Positions 1-11,030 of a stretch of 64,000 nucleotides of DNA are shown piece after piece. The first letter of the stretch is position 1. Every line of letters begins with the position of its first letter. A program made the position numbers and the translations under genes. Origin of the DNA: Acanthornis magna (Eukaryota; Chordata; Aves; Passeriformes; Acanthizidae); NCBI GenBank assembly GCA_036785705.1, contig JAWUZG010000004.1, positions 10,016,501 to 10,080,500 on the forward strand, written 5' to 3'. Below the pieces are notes generated by a model. It saw only the letters and a list, made by a program, of their open reading frames with translations, was not told the DNA's origin and ran no database searches.

Positions 1-49
1 GCTTTCTCTGTCTTCAGAAGAGAGTAGTTTACCAGAGTGAGATATATTC

Positions 50-1165
50 ACCGGAAATTGAACATTTCTGGCTGAAAAGAATCACTGATCCTCTGTTGCA
101 TTTTAAATGTCTTGATATCCATGTGGAGACCCCACAGTCCCTCTGGGTAATGTGTTCCAGTGTTTTCCCATTATCATGGTAAAAAAAATCTCCATGCCCC
201 CTGGAGAATCTCCCATTCCCCAGTTTGTATCCATTGACTCCAGACCAGTCACCATGTACCTCCAAGAACACTGGCTCCATCTTATCTATGCCCTGGCACA
301 AAGAATATGAGGTGTCCTCTGAGCCTTCTCCTCTTGAGGCTGGAAAGATCTCACAGATTCTCACAGCCTCTCCTTGCACACCATATGTTCCATTCCCCTC
401 ACCTCCCCACCTTTGTGACCTTAGCTGGACCCAATCAGTGTACCAGTGTCATTCTAGTGCTGGGGAGCCCAAAAGTGGACACAGCACTTGAGATGTAGTC
501 TCACAACTACAGAGAAAGATTACTTTCCTGGACCTGATGAGTACACTTCTGCTAGTGCATCTGGGTTGTCATTTTTTGTCTGTGCTTCAAGGGTGCACTG
601 ATGATTCATGTTCAGTTTGTTGATCAGAACCTTCAGATATTCTTCTGTCACGCTGCTTTATCTCCAGCCAGGCCCCAGCCTACAGTATTGCATGGGGTTA
701 TTCCCTCCCAGATGCAGGATTTTACACGTTGCTGAACTTCATGATGTTGCTGTCAGCCCATTCCTCACACCTGTCCAGGTTCCTCCAAATAACAGTCCTG
801 CCCTGAAGCATATCATCTGTTCCTCCCAATTTTGTATCATCTGCAAATATGCCGAGAGTGTCCTCTCTCTCATCCTCCAAGTTTTTAATAGTCACTGAAG
901 AATATTTGCCCCAGTAGTATTAGAAGTTGGCTTTTTTACTGCCAATCACTGTTCTTTAGGACCAACAACAGTCCAGCCTATTTTTCTCCCACTTCATTGT
1001 GCACTTATCCAGTCCATAGCTTGTGAATTTGACTGTAAGAGTACAGTGAGAGACTGCCAGAGATGCCTGGCAAATCAAAGGACGCCGCATCCTGCATTCT
1101 CCTTTCATGCATACAGCCAGTTCTCTCATTGCAGGAGACAGGTTGGTCAGGCACGACTTGCCCAC
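50..1165 (-). mobile_element. CR1 LINE fragment (ORF2 reverse transcriptase to 3' end), degraded
   Basis: Read on the minus strand, this is a decayed piece of a CR1 non-LTR retrotransposon ORF2. From about 1165 down to 960 the translation keeps the RT-region pattern KSCLTNL and then YGLDK (plus-strand bases about 1003-1020). From about 850 to 740 it keeps KLGGTDDM and EEWADSNIMKF, typical of the region just after the RT active site. From 700 to 450 come weaker matches to the C-terminal part, and 330-80 matches the end of ORF2 and the start of the 3' region. Frameshifts and stops break it into several frames, so it is inactive. The left end is uncertain because similarity fades near the window edge. 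Family assignment is by recognised sequence pattern. The divergence suggests an older CR1 subfamily than the copies at 5.9 and 23.4 kb. Confidence 0.82.
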
Positions 1166-4100
1166 TAAGGGGCAAGTGGCTCATCTGAGGCTGCTCTGTT
1201 GCAGGCTAAGTTGTGGGAAGGAGTGTTCTTCTGCACAAAGAGCAGAGACGTGAAAGAGCTCCTTGGTCCCCAACCTTTTCCATGTGGATATAGAAGGATC
1301 ACTTGTCAAGTCTCAGTGCGTGATACGTGTGAGACAGGTCATGATAGAGGCTTATATTAATTGTAGTCTTCTGTCCCCAGTTAAAGATTTTCAGTAGTGA
1401 TTAGCTAACCCAATGAAAGATTGGTGCTCCTACTCTCAACCAAGTGATGCAGTTTCCCTTTCCCCCCGTTTCCAGTTACTCATCTTGTGAGATTCATTTC
1501 ACCTAACTTTACCTTGTTACCTAGATTACCTCTTTAGTTACTGAAAAGACGTGGGCTTTTCTAGGGCATGAGTCAATTAATTTATTAGTAACAGCTACCT
1601 GGTAATAAAAGGAGATCATACTCTAAAAATAATAGTTCTCTTTACTGTGTATAAAGAACTGTTGTAGATTTAGTCAGATAACTCTCACATGGAAACATTT
1701 CTTTTGAATTTCCACAGGATATGTCTTTTACAATTCAGTTGTTATTAGGTGGATAGGAGAAAGTATAAATCTGGAATTACCTCACATCTAAACTATTCCT
1801 AATTCAGAGGTCCTTGATGATTTTGCATAGCTTATGGTACATTGTATCTCACACTAATAAATATATGATTGAGTTTCCTTCTGGTGCTATTAATCATGGT
1901 CTCTTTGCAATGTCTGAACAATCTGTTTCTTTTTGCTGCTGCTAGCATGAGTTGTTTAGGCATTTTGGAAACATGTCAGTTTTCTAAGGGATTCAATCTT
2001 GCCTGAGTCAAAAATAATGGAGCTTTGCTATTGCCTTCAATACATGCAGAATCAGGTCTTCAGTCTTCTCACTCTAATGTGATTCTAATTATGTTACACT
2101 TTTGTCCTTCTTCTGTGCTTTCCCTTGCAACATTAAACTTAATTTGTTAATTACCCAGCATTTGCAAATTACGAGGCAAATCTGGAACTCATTTCCTTTG
2201 CTGCTTGCTCTGTGTCCTCCCTTTTAAACAAATGGAGTGATAAGCATATGACTATTTTTGCTAAGCTTTATGTCCTTTATTAAAGTCTGGTACACAGTGG
2301 TCCCCCTTACAGTCTTGTCAGTTTACTTCATACAAATTACTTTACTTTAGGTTTGCCCTGATTCAGAAAGACACGGTTTCAACTATCTGCAGTTGTGTTA
2401 GGAATAATAATGAATTTAATGAGACTGTTCATGATGAAAGTTAGGGCTGTCTGTAATTACTATTTAGTAGTCAGGGCTGATTTCAGAATAATTTGTTATA
2501 AGGATAAAAGCATTTATGAAATTCTGTAAATACTGGAATAGCCATTTACCTAATGCAAAAATGGCACATCTAAGAGAAATAAGTTTAGAATAATGAAAGT
2601 GATTTAAATGCAGAATCCCATCCTTTACATGTATTTCTTGAAAGACTGCTGAGCACCACATTTCTGCTGGGGTAATCACCTATGTCAATCTGAGATTAGC
2701 TACAAAGAGTATCTTTTGAAAGATTATTCAAAGTTTTGTATTGAAAAAGCCAACCAAACAGACTGCTTTTTGTATGAAATCAAAATCTCTTTAAAGGTTT
2801 TCCCCACTTCTACTCTATTCATAGAGTTCTTCTTGATACTATTGAGAAGAATGCCAATTGTAATGCAGATATCTGTCCAACAGGAAGTGTATTGAGATCA
2901 TAGGATCAATTTTCATAAGCAATTGAAGAGCCATCAGTCAGCAGTGATGTTTCGTTTGGGCGTTTTAATGAACTGAATCACATACAAACTAATGATCTGT
3001 CAGAAGTTGAAAAGTCATAGTCCCCTTACCAGTCTTTATACCCTTTAGTACTCCAAAATGTTCTATTTCATTTTTCTTCTGTTTTTTTTCTCTCATTATT
3101 TTTTCATAATATTCCTTTTTGACTGGCTTCCATGCTTTGTCCTAAAGCCTTATTTTTCACAAGGTATTTCTATATTCCTTGCTTATATTGTATCAGGCAC
3201 ATTTAGGTCCCCAAATTCAACTGAATCTCTTGGGCATTGAGCTAATAACACTAATAGTAAATAACAACTTCATCTCCAGGCAAAATTAGACCTGAAAAAC
3301 GAATGTAGAAATGCTTGGTTCCCCATAGTCAACAGAACGGTTCTTTAACTGTTCATAGCTTTTGGATGCACCACCCTGGAGGTTCAGGTCTCAGATGACA
3401 TTTGGAAGATTTCCACGTTTGGAGTCCTGTCTCTGCACCACAAGTTCCCTGATGCTCCAGCAATCCTTGCTGCAAGTGCAGAGCTGAAGAGCACTTAAGC
3501 CAAGGATTTGGGGCTCCTTCCTCCAAGAATAGAGAGCAGTGACAATTTGGCAGCCCTGCAGCCACAAATCTGGGGCTAGAGGAAACAGGCTGCAGGGCCT
3601 TCCACCTGCCAGCATCTGCCTGCAGCTCTGCAGCTCAAACCTCTGCCCATCACCTGCTATCTCCTGGCTGCAGAGCATGTGCATGGTGTGCATTCACTGA
3701 TCATTTATGCTCCATGAACTAGAATAATGTTTAGGAGTATTTTTAGGAAGCTAACTTCTTCTATATTCTGGCATTCTCCATTTTTTTTATGGCAAAATTT
3801 TAGTACTCTTAAACTTTTTCTAGAATCAAAATTGAAAAAAAATATAGATTTTAAATATTTTAATGTCTTTCTTCTGTCCTTTCATGGCAATGTCTGCAAT
3901 CATTACTAGAAGAAAAAGTTGCATTATCATTCCCTTTTGTAATTCCCTGTTGTTGACTACATGCCTTTCTGCAAGGGTCATAGTTTTAAAGATGGATGCC
4001 TGGTTTTGGCTGTGTTCAGCTATAGGTGTTCATGTAATAAAAATGCTTGCAGTCAGGTGTGTACACAAGGGCCTATAGGCTGAAAATTCAAATTTGAGAC

Positions 4101-4844
4101 AAAGCTGCAAATTAACCATCCTAGAGCCTCATCAGAAATGCATTCTTTCCCTCTATTCAGCCTTATTCCATGTGTTTCTCACTTGCAAAATAAACCCCAT
4201 GTAATGAGCTCTTTGTTATTCCCTTTTCCCCCCTTCTTTCACTCCTAAGTCTATCTAGAGCTTCTAGGAATACTTGCTGTAAGTGTACCACCGTCCTTTC
4301 AATTAAGCTGTGATGTGGTAAATGTAGGCATATATACTAATTTTTGGCTGCCTTTTTTTTCAAATTTAATTCATATTCTAAACATGCATCAACCAACTCT
4401 TGAGTTTGCCACTAAAATAAGGATTAAGTATTCATTTGGCATGCTTATCATATACTGGCTACTGCTATACCAGGGGAACCAGATGGAATAACAAATTTTT
4501 CCTAGATGGAATACTAATTTTTCCTAGGACTGTTTCTTTAAAGAAAAAAACTGGAAAATCAGTAAGGAAATAATAATAAGACAAATGTTTACAGTATGGA
4601 TTGGAAAACGTGTTTGTCCTTGCTGCTGGAATCACCTATCCTCACATTTGAACCTACTGTTTTCGAAGATGTATGATTTTTTCTGACATGAAATTTCTGA
4701 GACCTGCAGCACTTCTGTTGCCCCCATTAGCACATGAAACAATGACTAAAAGTCTCGGTGTTATATAGCAGGTGCATCTAAACTGTTGTTCATCATATTT
4801 CATTCCTTTTGTAGAAATCCTCTAATTTACAACACTCTTACCAG

Positions 4845-4930
4845 AAAAAAAAAAAGAAACCTAAAAACCAACCAACCAAGTAAGCCACCCTACCAAAAGC
4901 CAAAACCACCGTCCCAAAACATCCCCAAAA
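4845..4930. repeat. Degenerate A/C-rich low-complexity tract
   Basis: A run of A interrupted by CCAA, CCAAAA and CCCAAAA units. The composition changes abruptly from the flanks. No transposon body is recognisable on either side, so I call it low complexity rather than a poly-A tail. It is the same kind of tract as those at 17.6, 34.3 and 63.4 kb. Confidence 0.7.
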
Positions 4931-5599
4931 GCCCCAGCTATTAGAAGGGGTCATGGAAATTTCTTTCCTTCTGGAAGCCTTCCAATATTTAAAACTGTCT
5001 TCTTATTATGCCTCTGAGCTACACTATGGAAAAGTCAGTCCTACTAAGATATAATTAGAAGTGTAGGATAATTCTAATGCTGTTTTACAACTGATGAAAT
5101 CTGCTTCAGCTCTGTCTACCACCTGATTACCATGGAAACCATTGCTGGCCAACAGAGTAATTCTGATCAAAAGGAATTATTATTAATCTTCCCAGTCAAG
5201 GGTGGATGGAGGTCTGGACAGCTTATGTTAAATTTTCTGGTACAGGCTGAAAGGTCCCGTAAGGGTAAATATTAATTCTTAGTATGTTAGAGAGCAAGAG
5301 TATTTTCTTATGGGACAAGGACAACTGGCTGTCCAAAATTCAGGTACTAGCAGATTGCAATATGAGCATCCAGGAATTGGACATAAAAACCAGTAGTTTT
5401 CTGGATGGTAAAGAGCTACAAGAAGAACTGACATGAGAAAATTAACTGTATGTTTCAAGCATAGTCAAATGATAGTTTAAAACCTAATGCTGGGAGGAAA
5501 AACTAGTAAGAATGTTGAACACAGGTTAGTGTTTAGACAGGTAAATAGCTATTCTTGCCAAAATATACTCAAGTTAGAAAAGACACCTCTTCTTTTCTT

Positions 5600-5633
5600 A
5601 AAAAAAAAATTTAAAAAAAAGAAAAAAGAGAGA
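5600..5633. repeat. A-rich low-complexity tract
   Basis: Two near-pure A runs separated by TTT, followed by GA-rich sequence. It causes a lysine-rich frame on the plus strand (5487-5828) that has no other coding character. Confidence 0.7.
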
Positions 5634-5918
5634 AATATATTTGCTATACAGGGACAATTGCCATGGTTTGTAATAAACGTTGAAATCTACATATTTTCAG
5701 GGATTAGAGAGGAAGTGATAGAAGCTGAATTCAAACTTCTCCTATTTGAACAAACAGCATTTGTTGTTTATAGCAAGACTGTGAAAGCAGAAGACAGGCC
5801 ACCATTCTCCAAGAGTTCCCTCTCCTGAAACATGTGCAAATTGATCAGCATTTGGTGCTTCTGCACTTGAGAAATTTTCCCATTCACAAACTGATGTTTG
5901 TAGCAGACAACACTCATA

Positions 5919-6130
5919 TAATCATAGAATGTTTTGGTCTTGAAGGGGCCATTAAAGGTCACCTAGTCCAACCACTTGCAATGAGCAGAGACATCTTCAA
6001 CTAGACCTGGTTACTCAGACGGTAAATGTTTCCAGAGATGGGGCATCCACCACCTTTGTGGACAACCTGTGTTAGTGTTTCACCACTCTTACTGTGAAAA
6101 AACTTTCTTATATCTAATCTAAATTGACCA
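5919..6130 (-). mobile_element. CR1 LINE 3'-end fragment
   Basis: The plus strand starts with ATCATAGAATGTTTTGGTCT and continues through CCTAGTCCAACC, a GATGGGGCATCCACCACCT block and an AACCTGTGTTAGTGTTTCACCAC block. This is the reverse complement of the 3' end of avian CR1, so the element lies on the minus strand and its 3' terminus is at the left. Only about 210 bp of the 3' end are present, the usual 5' truncation of CR1. The match to the familiar consensus is good with scattered substitutions, suggesting moderate age. Confidence 0.92.
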
Positions 6131-7657
6131 ATGCCATGAAAAACATGATACTTGTACATCAAAACTGTAGAATTCCAATTTTCCTGTGACTCATATTCAA
6201 ACAGGCTACAAAGAGAGGTTTCAAGAAGCAGAAAATGTCACAAGCTTAGAATAAGGAAAGAATGAATGAGGAATCTATATTGAAAATAACTGTAATTGTA
6301 ATAATTTTGTTCTGCTTTAGGCAGAATAAAAAGATATTTTTGCCTTTTAATCAGTAAATAAGTGTTATTTTACTTTTTTCCTCTCTGGTTTAGTGGAGAA
6401 AAGAAAATTAAACACTTAGTTCCCAGTGAACTCACAACTAAATACATAGATAATTAGCAATTATTTGTCTGAGTCAAGCTGTTCTTCCAGGCTATTTCTG
6501 TATACAATGAGTTTAGGTACTTTCCAACGATGATTTAACTCCATCTTAAAATGGTGTTATTAACCTAAATTTCAAAGTGGCTTTTTATTTCCTTTCACTA
6601 TAAAGGCAGCATGGGCAATATGTGCAATTTGATTTTTGGAGACTAACTTAGGTGAATGAGTCTTGCAGTTGAGGATCTTCCCAAATGCCTGAGTTATTTG
6701 GTGGTTAACCACTTGTTCTCTTTGTCTAGTACTGCCCCAGTGACTTTTAAAAAAACCACAGGCCACACTGGTATAAGTGTTCTCTGTCGAACAGATTGGA
6801 AGATTAATATCAGTCTGGGATGGAAAGCTATTGGGAATGACAGGGAATGGATCATTGTTAGTACGGCAACGTACTAAAGCCATGGTGACAGGAGAGTTGG
6901 TTTTAGGTTTGCCTTCTGGTTTTATTTTGTGTGTGTGTGACTGGATTAATACTGACTGTCTAAACATTGTTATTTTCCTAGGTTTTGTATAAATAAAGAA
7001 ATGGAGGAAACATTTTGCCTACTCTAATGATTTGGAAGATGAAAGTGGGTGCTGATATGCTGGAAGCCAAAAACATGGAAGGACTCTGTACCTCATCATT
7101 GTACTTTATAATATCAGACTTTCAGTTTCCCAATGGGAAATAAAACAGGACTTCTTTCTTACTTTCTTCACCCTTGGTGGCCAATTAAAAGCTTTTTTGG
7201 TTCCAGCTGAAGACTTGGCAGGTTTACTGTTTTGGCCACAATGTGATGAGGACTATAATGAAAGTTAAAGTTAAATTACAGTTCAACACCTGTGGCTGGC
7301 TTGGCTTGCTGTTCACATTTGACACCAAGCCAAGGCAAAGCCAGAGTGAGAATCTTCTAATGTTGTTTCTTGGCAGTCAAAGTCACCTTAAATATCAGTT
7401 AATACATTTATCTTTTCTCATTTATGTAGTTAGCTCCAGTGCTTTGACTTCCATCTTGCTCAAAGGGACAAACTAGGACCTTGGCATGTTTCCATTACTG
7501 CAGGTTTGGCTGAATAAGTTATTCAAATTTAAGATAAATTTACTTTCTGAATGGAAAAGATGAAGCACAGCAGTTATTGAACTTTATCGTAAGGCACGCT
7601 ATTGTTTTCTCAAAATCAAAATTTCTCAAAAATGTTTTGAACTTCTCTTTGAATGGA
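6131..7657. other. Unique non-coding DNA, no gene recognised
   Basis: No repeat family or exon is recognisable. The longest open frame is on the minus strand at 6572-6967 (131 codons). It has no recognisable domain or signal peptide, and its composition looks like translated non-coding DNA, so I do not call it a gene. Confidence 0.55.
7653..7657. repeat. Left target-site duplication of the 7.66-8.23 kb LTR (partner 8230-8234)
   Basis: ATGGA on the left and ATGGG immediately after the right LTR end at 8229. They match at four of five positions. The length fits the 5-bp duplications usual for this LTR group. The single mismatch is either a later mutation or chance. Confidence 0.55.
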
Positions 7658-8229
7658 TATCTTGGTTTAATCCTCACCACTAACTGAGCCCCACAGAGCC
7701 ACTTGCTCACTTTCCGTGCAGTTGGGGGGGGGTTGGAATTTGGAAGAGTAGAAGTAAGAAAAACTGAGTTGAGATGAAGACGCTTTAATAAGTAAAGCAA
7801 AAGCCACATACACAAGCAAAGCAAAACAAGGAATTCATTCTCCACGTCCCATGGGCAGGCAGGTGTTCAGCCCTCTCCAGGAAAGCAGGGCTCCAACGTG
7901 GACAACAGTTACTTGGAAAGAGAGAAGCCATCAATGCCCCCACTTCCTTCTTCTTCCCCCAGCTTTATATGCTGAGCATGCTGCTGTATGATTTGGAATG
8001 TCCCTTTGGTCACTTGGGGTCAGCTGTCCTGGCTGTTGCCTCTCCCAGCTCCTTGTGCACCCCTGGCCTCCTCACTGATGGGGTGAAAAGGCCTTGACTC
8101 CGTGTAAGCCCTGATCAGTGATAACACACTACCTGTGTTATCGATGCTGTTTTCAGCACAAATTCGAAACATAGCCCCATACCATCTACTGTGAAGAAAA
8201 TTAACTCTATCCAAGCCAAACCCAGCACA
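7658..8229 (-). mobile_element. Solo LTR of an avian ERVL-like endogenous retrovirus
   Basis: On the minus strand it begins TGTGCTGGGTTTGGCTTGGA (8229 leftwards) and runs to TTAAACCAAGATA at 7658, the two ends of a common avian ERVL-type LTR. Inside, on the minus strand, are a conserved U3 block TGACCAAAGGGACATTCC (plus 7995-8012), a TATA-like ATATAAAGCT (7961-7970), the conserved block around the cap site (about 7850-7950), and a TATTAAA polyadenylation-type signal (7784-7790) before the TCATCTCAACTC block. The flanks carry a 5-bp near-duplication, ATGGA at 7653-7657 and ATGGG at 8230-8234, as expected for target-site duplication. No internal retroviral genes flank it, so it is a solo LTR left by LTR-LTR recombination. 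It is the best-preserved of the three copies in this window. Confidence 0.9.
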
Positions 8230-10892
8230 ATGGGAAATGATTTTTCTATTCTGTGAAGTTTTTTGGGGATTTTTTACATTTTGTGGTCTGCATTTAATAA
8301 AACTAAGAGTTCTGAAACTCTTCAAGAGAAAAGCAAGACCTATTTACCACAGAATAGCCATTTTTCTGAGGACTACTTTACTTTCAGAGAATGGGTAATA
8401 AATTGTTTTTCAAAATTGACATGAATGAGGCAAAGCAGGCACTTGGAACTGGCTCTTTAGAGTAAGTAAAACAAATCCATTTATTGACTCTTTTGGGTTA
8501 GGTTTCTCTCAGTCTCATTGTGGTTGTCCCTCTTAGAACTTTTTATTAAATAGGCACTTGAACAGGATCTTTGTTCTTTATCAGGAGTGAGTACTCTAAA
8601 TGCTCCCTTTTATGTAAATCAATATGCCAAAAAATGGAGTAGGTACACTTGAAGAGCAAAAAGGAATTATATTTATCTTAGAAGCAGCATCCATGTATGA
8701 GCTGCCTATCCAGACTCTGATTACAGGCTACAGAAGAGAAAGGTAGTTCTAGGCATAATTCATCTTATCCTAAAGCAGATATCTAAGAGATCAAATAAAT
8801 TCCATGCCAACAGCATCTCTTTCTCTCCATTGATTCTGAAGGAAACTAAACTCATTAGTTCTGCTGCCGACATTGTGGTTTTGCGTCAAGTAGATAAGAT
8901 TAATTGTACCCATGATGTCCCTGTGGTCTAATGTTTTTACTATTTGTCTAAAAACAGATGGAGAGACTTAACCCCCTCAGAAATATGGTAGTGGGACCAC
9001 AAAATGTTGCTGGTACTTCACAGAGAGGTTAGATTAACAGTAGGAAAGGACTGGGGTATGCAAATGTACTGTATTTGAGCAAGGTGTGGTACTAAAGGCA
9101 GGTGTTCAGGCAACATGTTTAGGAAAACAGAGTACCTTTAATTTTTTTTCAGTGAAATACATGTAGTTCTTGAAAGTGTTTCTAAATCTATGCCATTTAA
9201 TTACTTACTGTCTTAACTATTACTCTTAGGTTCTTAATGAATTTGTGTGTATACGAGCTCTATTAAAAATAAAATCAGTTAAATTTTTGGTCTTTCTATA
9301 CTTCTGTTGCTCTCAATGTTAATTATTATTACATTACACAAGTGGTATGTGTGAGCATTAACAGATTTATACTATTCTGTTCCTTAAATATATCAATACA
9401 AAACACTGGTATTAGTGAAGTATATGCATATAAATATTTATGAATGCACATAAATGACCACAAAATACATAAGTAAACGTATTCTTATGTAGGCATAGGT
9501 AAATATTTTCATAGCTGCTATCTGTCCTTCTTAGAAATGAAACCTATAGTACTAATCAAGACAAATTTTCTCATATCACGGTAGAAAGATTACAGGTCAC
9601 ATGGTTATTTTTCATGCTTATATAATTTTAATCTCCATCTCAACCTCATTCTAAATGCATCTCAACAAATATATATAGGGAAATTACATATTTTATTTTA
9701 TATGATTTCTTGGCATTGTTGTATTTGGTTGTCTATTGGGTGGTTTGGTCAGGGATTTTGTATTGTTTTTATTCATCCATTGATTTCCAGGTTACTGCTA
9801 AGAAATAATACATAGTGGCTGTTGCATTGCCTACTTCAAGGCATTTTTCTTAGAAAAATAAATGTTAAGCCCAAAATTAACAAACCCGATCTTAACTGGA
9901 GGATTTAAGAGCACTCTAAACTTATATAAATAGGAAATCTGGGACACTATAATGTAAGTAAGTCATGCCTAAAATACGTGTTGAGGTACAGTTCTGCTCT
10001 CATTCATATGCAAATATTATGTATTTCAAAGGGAAGGATTCATAGGTAGTTTATTATCTATTAAGATAATAATAGATAGATAGTTGGTAGGTATTGCTAC
10101 AGTCCAGAAGGTGGAATGCTATGGCAAAGATCTGTTAACAGAGCTGAATAAAAAAAGAAATAAATTCAGAGCTGAAACTTTAGATAATGGGTCGCTGCCA
10201 CAGTTTTCAAGACTGTAGTTCAATCTTCAACACTGTACTTCTATTACAGCTTCTGATAAAGAAATACTGCAGTGAAATTTTGCCTCTAGAAAAACAAAGT
10301 GCAATTCTTGCTGTTCAGGAGTAGAGACCTGAGACCAGATTGTGCTTTAGAAAATCATAGCTGTCATTTTTTCTACTCTTGTTCCTAAAGGAAAGTAAAC
10401 TATGTCAATTGCAGATATCTGACTCATTGCTTCTTTCTGCAGTATTTCATCTGTGCTAGCCATTTCGGGGTGACAGCTGAGTAAAAGCCCTGACTGCATC
10501 TCCATCTACATGTTCCCACCTCTCCCAGATTTTGAGAAGTTGTTGCAGCCCACAGAGATAACTGTTATAAATGCCTTAGGGTTAATTTTATCCTTTACTG
10601 ACCTGCATGTTAACACAGATAATAGCAGATAGTAGACATGTCTGAAGATTCAAAGGGGCTGCAGATCATACCATAAGTAAAGGAGCGCCTGTGCTGAGCT
10701 TATGTTTAGCTAAATAAGTTCGGTGTGCAATAGGTATTCCAGAGATAATTTTTATGTGGACATATGCCCTCCCCTGTGAAATTTGTGTTGACTAATGAAT
10801 GTGCCTTTATGAAGCACCAGGAACTTGCTGATTGTTTAATCAATATTTGTACTGTCTAGTCAAAATAAAACTTAAGTTATAAGCCTGTCTGA
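8230..10892. other. Unique AT-rich non-coding DNA
   Basis: No exon, RNA gene or repeat family is recognised. A perfect 9-bp inverted repeat with a 4-base loop is at 10051-10072, leading into a short GATA-repeat-like stretch (10073-10082). Confidence 0.55.
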
Positions 10893-11030
10893 GTACAGAG
10901 TTTGGACAGCTCTCTCAGGCGCATGCTGGGATTCTTGGGATGTACTGTGCAGGGCCAGGAGTTGGACTTGATGATCCTGATGGGGCCCTTCCAGCTCAGC
11001 ATAATTTGTCATTCTATGACTCTGTGATAC
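10893..11030 (+). mobile_element. CR1 LINE 3'-end fragment
   Basis: The plus strand shows GGAGTTGGACTTGATGATCC, then a GGGGCCCTTCCAGCTCAGCAT block and the terminal ATTCTATGACTCTGTGAT repeats at 11011-11028. This is the canonical end of avian CR1, so the 3' terminus is on the right. Only about 140 bp remain. The 5' boundary (near GGACAGCTCTCTCAGG) is approximate. Confidence 0.92.

Larger units (their letters stand above)
1166..5918. other. Unique non-coding DNA, no gene recognised
   Basis: I see no exon, RNA gene or clear transposon here. Most of it is AT-rich with frequent stops in all frames. A GC-richer patch at about 3355-3700 carries CTGCAG-rich sequence and two overlapping minus-strand open frames of 70 and 100 codons that resemble no protein I know. 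An A/C-rich low-complexity stretch lies at 4845-4930 and an A-rich stretch at 5600-5633. Confidence 0.6.

Noticed and set aside
6572..6967. 131-codon minus-strand frame
   Set aside because: No known domain, no start context or splice signals that stand out, and composition as in translated non-coding DNA.
8020..8325. 101-codon minus-strand frame
   Set aside because: It lies almost wholly in the solo LTR (7658-8229), in a part that is not coding in this kind of element.
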